Below are positions 8,023 through 14,819 of a stretch of DNA of 36,474 bases, piece after piece. How positions within the stretch are numbered: position 1 is the first letter of the stretch; each line of letters opens with the position of its first letter. The position numbers and the translations under genes are program-made. Source of the stretch: Lachnospiraceae bacterium (GTDB lineage Bacteria > Bacillota > Clostridia > Lachnospirales > Lachnospiraceae). The notes below the pieces were generated by a model. That model was not told the origin of the DNA, searched no databases, and saw only the letters and a list, made by a program, of their open reading frames with translations. The DNA is taken from the NCBI GenBank assembly GCA_018053995.1, contig JAGPKJ010000011.1, positions 1-36,474 of the forward strand. Direction: 5' to 3'.

Positions 8023-8075
8023 AAATAATTATTATGTTTTTATAAACTACTTTTCAATTTGCTTTCGTAGTATTA
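8014..8075 (-). repeat. Degenerate copy of the dispersed 67-base repeat
   Basis: Aligned by eye with the minus-strand version of the repeat, GTGTCAAAA is exact. It is followed by a diverged ATTATTATGTT stretch, CTAC, and AATTTGCTTTCG corresponding to GAATTGCTTCG. It lies in the intergenic space between the divergent TetR and 8113 genes. Similarity is clear at the ends and weak in the middle. Confidence 0.4.
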
Positions 8076-8112
8076 GAATAGTGCTATACGTCAATCTGAA
8101 AGGAGCGATATA

Positions 8113-8565
8113 ATGGCTAAACATAGTTTTGGAAAATTTCTTCTTGTCACCAGCACGATAGCTGCTGCTGCAGTAGGTGCATATTATTATCTTCAGAGTA
8201 AGGATGAGACTTCTGACGACGATTTCGGTGATGATGATTTTGATGATGATCTTGAGGATCTTGATGAAACAAACTCTGCTGATCATAAATCTCACAACCG
8301 TACATATGTCGATCTGAAAAATGAAGCGATCGAGAAGGCCGGCGAATTCAAAGAAGGTCTTGGAGCCGCGGCTGCAAAAGTCAGTGACAAGATCGTCGGT
8401 GAAAAAGAGAAATATGACCGCGAAGGAATCGATGCAGTAAAAAAAGATGTTACCGATGCGGTAAAGAGTACAGCCGGAAAAGTTGAAAAGAAAGCTGAAA
8501 AAGCAGGCGGAGAGATCGAGAATTTCTTCGATGATGAACCTGAGAATAATGACAGTAAGTCATGA
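8113..8565 (+). CDS. Small membrane-anchored acidic and helical protein, function unknown
   Basis: The 150-residue protein has one N-terminal hydrophobic segment (residues 8-28, with little positive charge before it). It continues into a very acidic stretch of Asp and Glu (about 33-53), then an Ala/Lys/Glu-rich region (about 68-138) predicted to be helical and possibly coiled-coil, with repeated KVxxK and AxKxxxD spacing. The plan resembles YtxH-type stress-associated proteins, but I cannot claim membership. A good AAAGGAG Shine-Dalgarno supports the start. It is divergent from the TetR operon and ends at a bidirectional terminator. It appears to be monocistronic. Confidence 0.75.
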   Translation: MAKHSFGKFLLVTSTIAAAAVGAYYYLQSKDETSDDDFGDDDFDDDLEDLDETNSADHKSHNRTYVDLKNEAIEKAGEFKEGLGAAAAKVSDKIVGEKEKYDREGIDAVKKDVTDAVKSTAGKVEKKAEKAGGEIENFFDDEPENNDSKS

Positions 8566-8592
8566 TCTGATCACTTTTATCTAACAGAAAAT

Positions 8593-8638
8593 TCGGACTG
8601 ATACATCAATTTCGTGATGGTGTCAGCCCGATTTTTTT
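8593..8638. terminator. Bidirectional intrinsic terminator
   Basis: A long, slightly bulged hairpin (arms TCGGACTGATACATCA and TGATGGTGTCAGCCCGA) is followed by seven T on the plus strand. It is preceded by AAAA, which gives TTTT on the minus strand. It can stop both the 8113 gene and the convergent MocR gene. Confidence 0.75.
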
Positions 8639-10049
8639 ATATTTTCCAGGCACCTTGAAGACTTTTCAAACCTTTATCAATATCCGTCAGTGAAAGCGGT
8701 GCATATCCAAGCAGGATTCTTGCTATATCATCCTTAGGCTGCCCGGATATATAATTATCTTTATTTCCGTATACTCTTATCCCTTTTGCACGCGCGGATT
8801 CAACCAGCTCTTCCTCACTTCTCCCTGTTCTGTCCGTAAGGATCATATGTAGTCCTGCGTTTTCACCCGAAACACTGAATTCATTCGTAAATGCCCGCAG
8901 ACCCCTCTGCATCTCATCGTGTTTCATCTTGTACTTTTTACGCATCTTGTTAAGATAACGTTCAAAATATCCTGCGCTTATGAATTCATTTAATATCGCC
9001 TGATCAATACGTGATACAGTTGATGAATAAAACCCGCATCTCTCTTTGTATCTTTCCATCAGACTTTCCGGCAGTACCATATAACTGATACGTATCGCCG
9101 GCGCGATCGATTTTGAAAAAGTCCCTATGTATATAACGCTCCCGAATCTGTCAGTTCCCTGAAGTGAAGGGACCGGTCTTCCCTTATATCTGAATTCGCT
9201 GTCGTAATCATCTTCGATGATATATCTCGAATCATCTTCCGATGCCCATTTTAATAGTTCAGCACGTCTCGATGCCGGCATTACAAAGCCCATTGGGAAC
9301 TGATGTGCCGGCATAAGATACACTGTATCTGCCAGGGACTCTCTAAGGTACTGCGTAATGATCCCGTTCTGGTCTATATCGACCGGAGTTACTTTACATC
9401 CTATAGACCTGAACATCCTGCATGCACGAATATATGACGGATTTTCCATCGCGATATTTCTATCCTGTCCAATGATCCTTGACAGGAGAAATAAAAGGTA
9501 ATCATTTCCTGCGCCTATTATAAGCTGTTCCGGTCTGCACCTCACACCGCGTGATCCATGAAGATAACGGCACAGAGTATTTCGAAGTTCCAGATCGCCC
9601 TGAGAAGATCCCATCATAAACATTGAATTTCTATCGTCCACCATGATCCCGCGCATTATCTTTTTCCATGTAGCATATGGAAATTCACTCATGTCGGTTG
9701 CCATAGGCGAAAAATCAAAAAGCCATTCCTTAGGGATGGCTTTACTTTCTGTGATATATGTTACTTTATTGCCTGACCTGCTGCTGACATCATATATACC
9801 ATCAAGTCCGCAGACAAAATATCCTTTTTTTTCCTGTGATTCTACATACCCTTCAGAGACAAGCTGAGAATAAGCTTCATCTACTGTAGTACGTGATACC
9901 TGAAGAGATGCCGCAAGATTCCTGGCTGACGGGAGCTTCTCACCCGTAAGGATCGCTCCATTCATTATCTCATCCCGAATGCCCCTGTATATCTGAATAT
10001 AAAGTGGTTCATCTCCATCAAGCTGCAGGCTCAGAGGTAATTCGCGCAT
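8637..10049 (-). CDS. MocR-type (GntR plus aminotransferase-like) regulator
   Basis: The 470-residue protein fuses an N-terminal GntR winged helix (about 10-80: PLYIQIYRGIRDEIMNGAI, KLPSARNLAASLQVSRTTV) to a class-I aminotransferase-like domain (about 115-465). The pyridoxal-phosphate lysine is in YIGTFSKSIAPAIRISY. The upstream PEDDYDSE-like motif appears as IIEDDYDSEFRY. MocR proteins such as PdxR and GabR use the PLP domain as an effector sensor. The target cannot be assigned: no pdxST or GABA genes adjoin it. It starts 3 bases after the DUF2225 gene stop, so the two are co-transcribed, and it ends at the bidirectional terminator. Confidence 0.9.
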   Translation of the reverse strand: MRELPLSLQLDGDEPLYIQIYRGIRDEIMNGAILTGEKLPSARNLAASLQVSRTTVDEAYSQLVSEGYVESQEKKGYFVCGLDGIYDVSSRSGNKVTYITESKAIPKEWLFDFSPMATDMSEFPYATWKKIMRGIMVDDRNSMFMMGSSQGDLELRNTLCRYLHGSRGVRCRPEQLIIGAGNDYLLFLLSRIIGQDRNIAMENPSYIRACRMFRSIGCKVTPVDIDQNGIITQYLRESLADTVYLMPAHQFPMGFVMPASRRAELLKWASEDDSRYIIEDDYDSEFRYKGRPVPSLQGTDRFGSVIYIGTFSKSIAPAIRISYMVLPESLMERYKERCGFYSSTVSRIDQAILNEFISAGYFERYLNKMRKKYKMKHDEMQRGLRAFTNEFSVSGENAGLHMILTDRTGRSEEELVESARAKGIRVYGNKDNYISGQPKDDIARILLGYAPLSLTDIDKGLKSLQGAWKI

Positions 10050-10052
10050 ATT

Positions 10053-10916
10053 TTATACCAGACCTTTTTCTTTCATCTTCTTAAGCACTATATCCTTAAG
10101 ATCACGTGACTTTTCCTTCATTCTGGGATTCGTAGTCTTTGAAGTTATGAGATTGCCGATAAGTTTTGAAGCAATATCATATTTTTCAAATTCAGTTGCA
10201 AGTACAGCAATAAGATAATCAACCGTGCTCTCATCCATTCCACACATAGGAAAGCTCTCGGTCTGTCTTGCATTTATAAAGCCTTCCATAGCGTTCTGTA
10301 GAAATGAACGTTCTTCCTTCTCATTTGCCGCATACTGCTGCGCATAATCGGCATCATCCTTGTTCAATGATTCACCCTTACTGCGAAGCAGCCACCCGGT
10401 CTTAAGGCAGATGTATGCCTTCTCACTTGCCTTCGTCTGCTTTACGATAGCATTGGCCAGTGCAAGCTTATACCTTTCGAGTGCTTCGTCGTATGTGTAG
10501 ACTGCCCTTTGATCGTTACTCTGAGGTTTAAAGTTCGCGCAGATCTTAGCCTTTACCGCCTTGAACTGACCGTCAGTCATATACTGAAAATATCTGGTGA
10601 GCGCTGCATATCCGCAATGCGGGCATGCAACAACATCATATTTCAGTGGATCTACTCCGCTATATTTAGGTCTGAGATCAAGATCTGTACCTATAAGCTT
10701 GGCTTTTCCGACTTTAACTGTCTTCGCAGAAATATCATTATCACATATCGGGCATTTATAACCTTTATCAAAAAGGAAGTCCTCTTCCGTGATCTTTGGC
10801 TTTACATTTTTCTCAGGATTACCGTCTTTTGCACCATCCAGTGTCTTATCAAAAAGATTCATATCCTCAAGATTTCCAAGACCCAACGAATCAAGTCCTG
10901 ATAATAGATCTCCCAT
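10053..10916 (-). CDS. DUF2225 family protein
   Basis: The 287-residue protein matches the DUF2225 pattern: KGYKCPICDNDISAKTVKVGK followed by a DLRPKYSGVDPLKYDVVACPHCGYAAL stretch. The two CxxC pairs probably bind zinc. The rest is helical and TPR-like (about 140-280). The role of the family is unknown. I set the start at 10916 (MGDLLSGLD), preceded by GGGAGG with a 7-base spacer; an in-frame ATG at 10994 lacks such support. It follows glnS on the same strand with about 96 bases between, containing a perfect 9-base-pair inverted repeat, and leads directly into the MocR gene. Confidence 0.85.
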   Translation of the reverse strand: MGDLLSGLDSLGLGNLEDMNLFDKTLDGAKDGNPEKNVKPKITEEDFLFDKGYKCPICDNDISAKTVKVGKAKLIGTDLDLRPKYSGVDPLKYDVVACPHCGYAALTRYFQYMTDGQFKAVKAKICANFKPQSNDQRAVYTYDEALERYKLALANAIVKQTKASEKAYICLKTGWLLRSKGESLNKDDADYAQQYAANEKEERSFLQNAMEGFINARQTESFPMCGMDESTVDYLIAVLATEFEKYDIASKLIGNLITSKTTNPRMKEKSRDLKDIVLKKMKEKGLV

Positions 10917-10967
10917 GTTAAAACCTCCCACATACATAAAATATTTTTTTGCTATATCATAATCCTG

Positions 10968-11000
10968 ATTCTTATGTGGCACTCCAAGCTGCATAAGAAT
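10968..11000. promoter_or_regulatory. Inverted repeat between glnS and the DUF2225 gene
   Basis: ATTCTTATG (10968-10976) and CATAAGAAT (10992-11000) form perfect 9-base arms with a 15-base loop, just after the glnS stop. No T-run follows on either strand, so a terminator is unlikely. An mRNA-stability hairpin or an operator is possible. Confidence 0.4.
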
Positions 11001-11012
11001 TACTTCTCGTTC

Positions 11013-12728
11013 TCACTTTGCATTCTGCGGAAGCACGAATGATGATTTAAGTGACACAATCCTGTTAAATACCGGTGCTCCGTCCTTTGAATCCTTACAG
11101 TCCACACAGAAATATCCGTTACGCACAAACTGAAAACTGTCATATGATTTCGCATCGCCAAGCATTTTCTCGATTGGACACTGCTTAAGTACTGTCAGTG
11201 AATCAGGATTGAGATTAAGGGTTCCGTCTTCATTATACACCCCTTTTTCCTCGTCTATTATATTCTCATATAAACGAATATCCGCTTTCGCACAGTCATC
11301 GGCATTAACCCAGTGTATCGTACCTTTGACCTTTCGCCCATCCTGACTGTTACCACCCTTTGTCTCGGGATCGTATGTACAGTGGACTGCCGTGATATTT
11401 CCATTCTCATCTTTATCACAGCCGGTGCATTTCACAAAATATGCATGCATCAGACGTACTTCATTACCCGGGAACATCCTGAAATACTTTCTTGGCGGCT
11501 CTTCCATAAAATCATCAGCTTCAATATACAGGTTCCTGCCAAATGAAACCTCACGGCTTCCTAATGACTCGTTTTCCAGATTATTCTCTACTGAAAGAAC
11601 TTCTTTTTGTCCTTCAGGATAATTATCTATGATAAGTTTTATCGGATGAAGCACTGCCATCACACGCGGTCTTGACAGTTTGAGATCCTCTCTTATGCAA
11701 TACTCGAGCATCGGATACTCAGCTGTTGAATTAGCCTTGGAGATCCCGCACATCTCAACGAATTTCCTGATCGATCCCGGTGTGAATCCACGACGTCTTA
11801 GTGCTGCGATCGATACAAGCCTTGGATCATCCCATCCGTCTACAGTACCATCCTCTACAAGCTTCTTGATATATCTTTTGCCTGTGACAACATTCTTTAA
11901 ATACATCTTGGCAAATTCTATCTGACGCGGAGGATGCGAATATTCGAGTTCTGTCACGACCCAGTTATACAGAGGTCTGTGATCTTCGAATTCAAGTGTG
12001 CAAAGTGAATGTGTTATCCCTTCGATCGCATCCTCTATCGGATGAGCAAAATCGTACATAGGATATATGCACCATTTATCACCTGTATTCTGATGTGACA
12101 TGTGTGCAACACGATAAATGATAGGATCACGCATATTTATATTAGGTGATGTCATATCTATCTTCGCTCGCAGTGTAAGCTCACCGTCTGCGTATTTTCC
12201 GTCTCTCATTTCCCGGAAGATCCTGAGATTGTCATCTATGCTTCTCTCGCGGTCAGGATCATTCCTGCCTGGTTCCGTAAGCGTTCCACGGTACTCTCTC
12301 ATCTGATCTGCGGTAAGCTTTGAAATATATGCCTTACCCTTCATGATAAGTTTTTCTGCGGCTTCATACATCTGATCAAAATAATTGGATGCAAAGAAGA
12401 TCCTGTCGCCATAGTCAGCGCCAAGCCACGCTACGTCCTTCTTGATCGCTTCAACAAATTCATTCTTTTCTTTTGTCGGATTTGTATCATCAAAGCGAAG
12501 ATTGAATGTGCCGCCATGAGCTTTTGCAAGTGTAGAATTAAGGATTATGCTCTTTGCATGACCTATATGGAGACATCCGTTAGGTTCCGGCGGAAAACGC
12601 GTATGCACGCAGTCGTATACTCCTTCGGCAAGATCTTTTTCGATCTCATCCTCAATAAAATTATGTGTCAGTGAATTCAGGTTCTCCTCTTCACTTGAAA
12701 TATCCGTATTTTCACCGGGTTCGCTCAT
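11013..12728 (-). CDS. glnS: Glutaminyl-tRNA synthetase
   Basis: This class-I synthetase (571 residues) charges tRNA-Gln directly. Evidence includes [18 protein letters not shown] (the HIGH motif in context), [30 protein letters not shown] and GWDDPRL...[13 protein letters not shown], all typical of GlnRS rather than GluRS. A C-terminal beta-barrel anticodon domain is present. The KMSKS loop is unusual: where other GlnRS read VMSKR this protein has VVTGKR (nucleotides 11874-11891), keeping the Lys-Arg. I chose the start at 12728 (MSEPGEN) with AAGGAG 8 bases upstream. An acidic N-terminal extension of about 35 residues precedes the catalytic fold. Having GlnRS means GatCAB is not needed for Gln-tRNA. 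Confidence 0.93.
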   Translation of the reverse strand: MSEPGENTDISSEEENLNSLTHNFIEDEIEKDLAEGVYDCVHTRFPPEPNGCLHIGHAKSIILNSTLAKAHGGTFNLRFDDTNPTKEKNEFVEAIKKDVAWLGADYGDRIFFASNYFDQMYEAAEKLIMKGKAYISKLTADQMREYRGTLTEPGRNDPDRERSIDDNLRIFREMRDGKYADGELTLRAKIDMTSPNINMRDPIIYRVAHMSHQNTGDKWCIYPMYDFAHPIEDAIEGITHSLCTLEFEDHRPLYNWVVTELEYSHPPRQIEFAKMYLKNVVTGKRYIKKLVEDGTVDGWDDPRLVSIAALRRRGFTPGSIRKFVEMCGISKANSTAEYPMLEYCIREDLKLSRPRVMAVLHPIKLIIDNYPEGQKEVLSVENNLENESLGSREVSFGRNLYIEADDFMEEPPRKYFRMFPGNEVRLMHAYFVKCTGCDKDENGNITAVHCTYDPETKGGNSQDGRKVKGTIHWVNADDCAKADIRLYENIIDEEKGVYNEDGTLNLNPDSLTVLKQCPIEKMLGDAKSYDSFQFVRNGYFCVDCKDSKDGAPVFNRIVSLKSSFVLPQNAK

Positions 12729-12802
12729 ACAAATGACTCCTTCTGAAATATTATTTAAATGCAGGTGTAATAATCTCACTGTGCGATCTGATTCTTTCTT
12801 CT

Positions 12803-12825
12803 ATCACTTATGTCATATCAGTGAT
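12803..12825. promoter_or_regulatory. Small inverted repeat at the 3' end of the AICAR formyltransferase gene
   Basis: ATCACT (803-808 of this kilobase) and AGTGAT (820-825) flank an 11-base loop across the stop codon of the gene. No T-run follows. It may be an intercistronic hairpin between the formyltransferase gene and glnS. Confidence 0.3.
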
Positions 12826-13996
12826 GGAAAAGCCTTATTCCGTTAAAGCACATTACCATATCATATTTGTCACAGGCTTCTATTACATTATCATCTCTAA
12901 TCGATCCGCCGGGCTGAGCCACATATTTTGCACCGCTCTTGTGGGCACGCTCGATATTATCTCCAAACGGGAAGAATGCATCAGAACCAAGTGCTACATC
13001 CGTTAATCCCTTTAACCATTCTTTCTTCTCATCTTCTGTGAAAACATTAGGTTTTTCTGCGAAAAACATCTGCCATGTGCCATCTGCAAGAAGGTCAGCA
13101 GACTCATCTCCTGTATAGAGGTCTATCGAATTATCAACATCTGCACGCCCTATATCGTCTCTGAACTTAAGTGCCTGAACCTGCGGAGAATAACGAAGAT
13201 ACCACTTATCTGCCTTAGAACCTGCAAGCCTTGTGCAATGGATTCTCGACTGCTGTCCGGCGCCAATGCCTATAGCCTGTCCGCCTTTAACGTAGCATAC
13301 CGAATTAGACTGCGTATATTTCAGTGTTATCAGGGAAATAAGAAGATCCTTCTTCGCGCTGTCCGGCAGATTCTTATTCTTTGTGACAATATTTTCAAGG
13401 ATCGAAGTATCCAGCTTGACTTCATTTCGTCCCTGTTCAAAAGTAACTCCGTATACCTGCTTATGCTCTATAGGTGCGGGTCTGTATGCCGGATCTATCT
13501 GAATTATATTATAATTGCCTTTTTTCTTTGACTTCAGTATATCAAGTGCTTCCGGATCGTAATCCGGAGCGATAATGCCATCTGAGACCTCGTGCTTTAT
13601 GAGCATTGCCGTTTCCTTATCACATTTATCAGAAAGTGAGATGAAATCTCCAAATGAAGACATGCGGTCTGCTCCGCGCGCACGGGCATATGCACTTGCA
13701 AGCTCTGAGAGCGGTGCGTCCTTATCAACACGGTTCACCTTTCTGTCAATATCTGATAGTTCATAACCTACAGCTGCTCCTGCAGGAGAGACATGCTTGA
13801 ATGATGTCGCTGCCGGCAGTCCGGTAGCTTCCTTAAGTTCTTTTACGAGTTGATACCCATTGAGAGCATCGAGAAAATTGATATATCCAGGTCTGCCATT
13901 AATTACCGTGACCGGAAGATCGGATTCATCATCCATAAATATCCTTGATGGTTTCTGGTTCGGATTGCATCCATACTTAAGTTGTAATTCTTTCAT
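12818..13996 (-). CDS. Stand-alone AICAR formyltransferase (PurH C-terminal-type domain)
   Basis: The 392-residue protein corresponds to the transformylase half of PurH: KYGCNPNQKPSRIF at the start, the catalytic SFKHVSPAGAAVG (Lys-His motif), TLKYTQSNSVCYVKGGQAIGIGAGQQSRIHCTR and DAFFPFGDNIE. It converts AICAR and 10-formyl-THF to FAICAR, the ninth step of IMP synthesis. The N-terminal MGS-like IMP cyclohydrolase domain of normal PurH (about 200 residues) is absent, and the ORF starts cleanly at an AGGAGG site. The cyclohydrolase function is supplied by the PurO-type gene immediately upstream in the same operon. This is a compact gene, not a truncation: length and motifs are complete for the domain. 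Confidence 0.9.
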   Translation of the reverse strand: MKELQLKYGCNPNQKPSRIFMDDESDLPVTVINGRPGYINFLDALNGYQLVKELKEATGLPAATSFKHVSPAGAAVGYELSDIDRKVNRVDKDAPLSELASAYARARGADRMSSFGDFISLSDKCDKETAMLIKHEVSDGIIAPDYDPEALDILKSKKKGNYNIIQIDPAYRPAPIEHKQVYGVTFEQGRNEVKLDTSILENIVTKNKNLPDSAKKDLLISLITLKYTQSNSVCYVKGGQAIGIGAGQQSRIHCTRLAGSKADKWYLRYSPQVQALKFRDDIGRADVDNSIDLYTGDESADLLADGTWQMFFAEKPNVFTEDEKKEWLKGLTDVALGSDAFFPFGDNIERAHKSGAKYVAQPGGSIRDDNVIEACDKYDMVMCFNGIRLFHH

Positions 13997-14040
13997 TTCT
14001 AGCCTCCTGTGATGCTCAAAACTCTGCTCTGTTGTCTCTA

Positions 14041-14085
14041 TTCCTGCTGTTGCTGCTATTCCTGCTATTCCTGATATTCCTATTG
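14041..14085. repeat. 9-base tandem repeat downstream of the IMP cyclohydrolase gene
   Basis: There are five imperfect copies of a 9-base unit (TTCCTGCTA on the plus strand). Read on the minus strand in the purO frame, after the stop at 14106-14108, the frame stays open for 29 codons (Arg/Asn/Ser-rich) to the next stop at 14016-14018. Confidence 0.75.
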
Positions 14086-14105
14086 TTCTTTCTTCTCACG
14101 CATGT

Positions 14106-14819
14106 TCATGCATTCTTGTTTTTTATCCGTGATTCCACATTCCCTGTTTCAAGATCGATATATCTGACAAAAAGTGATACCTTATTGTCTTCATTAAGAC
14201 TGTTCCATACAGTTTCCGTCAATTCATCGATACTGCCGTCACATGACACGCGTGTCGGTTCTCCTTCAAAACTCGGAAGCGGATTTCCATCATCCGTATA
14301 TGTATGGATGAAATGACCTTCTCCAACCTTTGGATTCTCATAAGAAAAAGTAAATCGGCTGCATGATGAAGGATCTCCGTCTGCGCTCTTGAGTATTGAT
14401 ATCTCATAATCGAAGTTATTCTTTTCTTTTTTTATCACTGCGGATACGCGAGGCGTGAAATTCGGCTCATCCGGTTCGAACTTGCGGCTTCTGAGTGCCA
14501 TTTCAAATGAAAGACCCTTTTCAAGCCCTTCATATATCGTGTCAGTCTGATCTCCATTTGTCACTATAGTGCTGCTGCCAAAAACACGTACAGGCGCATA
14601 TATTATCAGACTTGGATCTGTAAGCTTGCTCGGATCGAATGCCTGCGTCCTGATTCCGTCTCCATCTGTCACAAAAACTCTGTTTCTGCTGTTAACGCTT
14701 CGTCCCATGATAAAGTAGACCGCTATCGCATTCTTACCGTCACTGCTTCTTCCAATCATCAGACCTCTTCCTGGATATACGCTTTTTGACAGTTCCTGGG
14801 CAAATGACACTATTTTCAT
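14106..14819 (-). CDS. PurO-type IMP cyclohydrolase
   Basis: The 237-residue protein matches the archaeal-type IMP cyclohydrolase fold (PurO, IMP_cyclohyd family), with YPGRGLMIGRSSDGKNAIAVYFIMGRS and SRNRVFVTDGDGIRTQAFDPSKL near the N-terminus and a body resembling an NTN hydrolase. It closes FAICAR to IMP, the last step of purine synthesis. It complements the separate formyltransferase 109 bases downstream, together replacing bifunctional PurH. The start at 14819 is supported by GGAGG 8 bases upstream. A GTG five codons earlier is less likely. The first 80 bases overlap the 3' end of the upstream GGDEF-EAL gene in another frame. Confidence 0.85.
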   Translation of the reverse strand: MKIVSFAQELSKSVYPGRGLMIGRSSDGKNAIAVYFIMGRSVNSRNRVFVTDGDGIRTQAFDPSKLTDPSLIIYAPVRVFGSSTIVTNGDQTDTIYEGLEKGLSFEMALRSRKFEPDEPNFTPRVSAVIKKEKNNFDYEISILKSADGDPSSCSRFTFSYENPKVGEGHFIHTYTDDGNPLPSFEGEPTRVSCDGSIDELTETVWNSLNEDNKVSLFVRYIDLETGNVESRIKNKNA

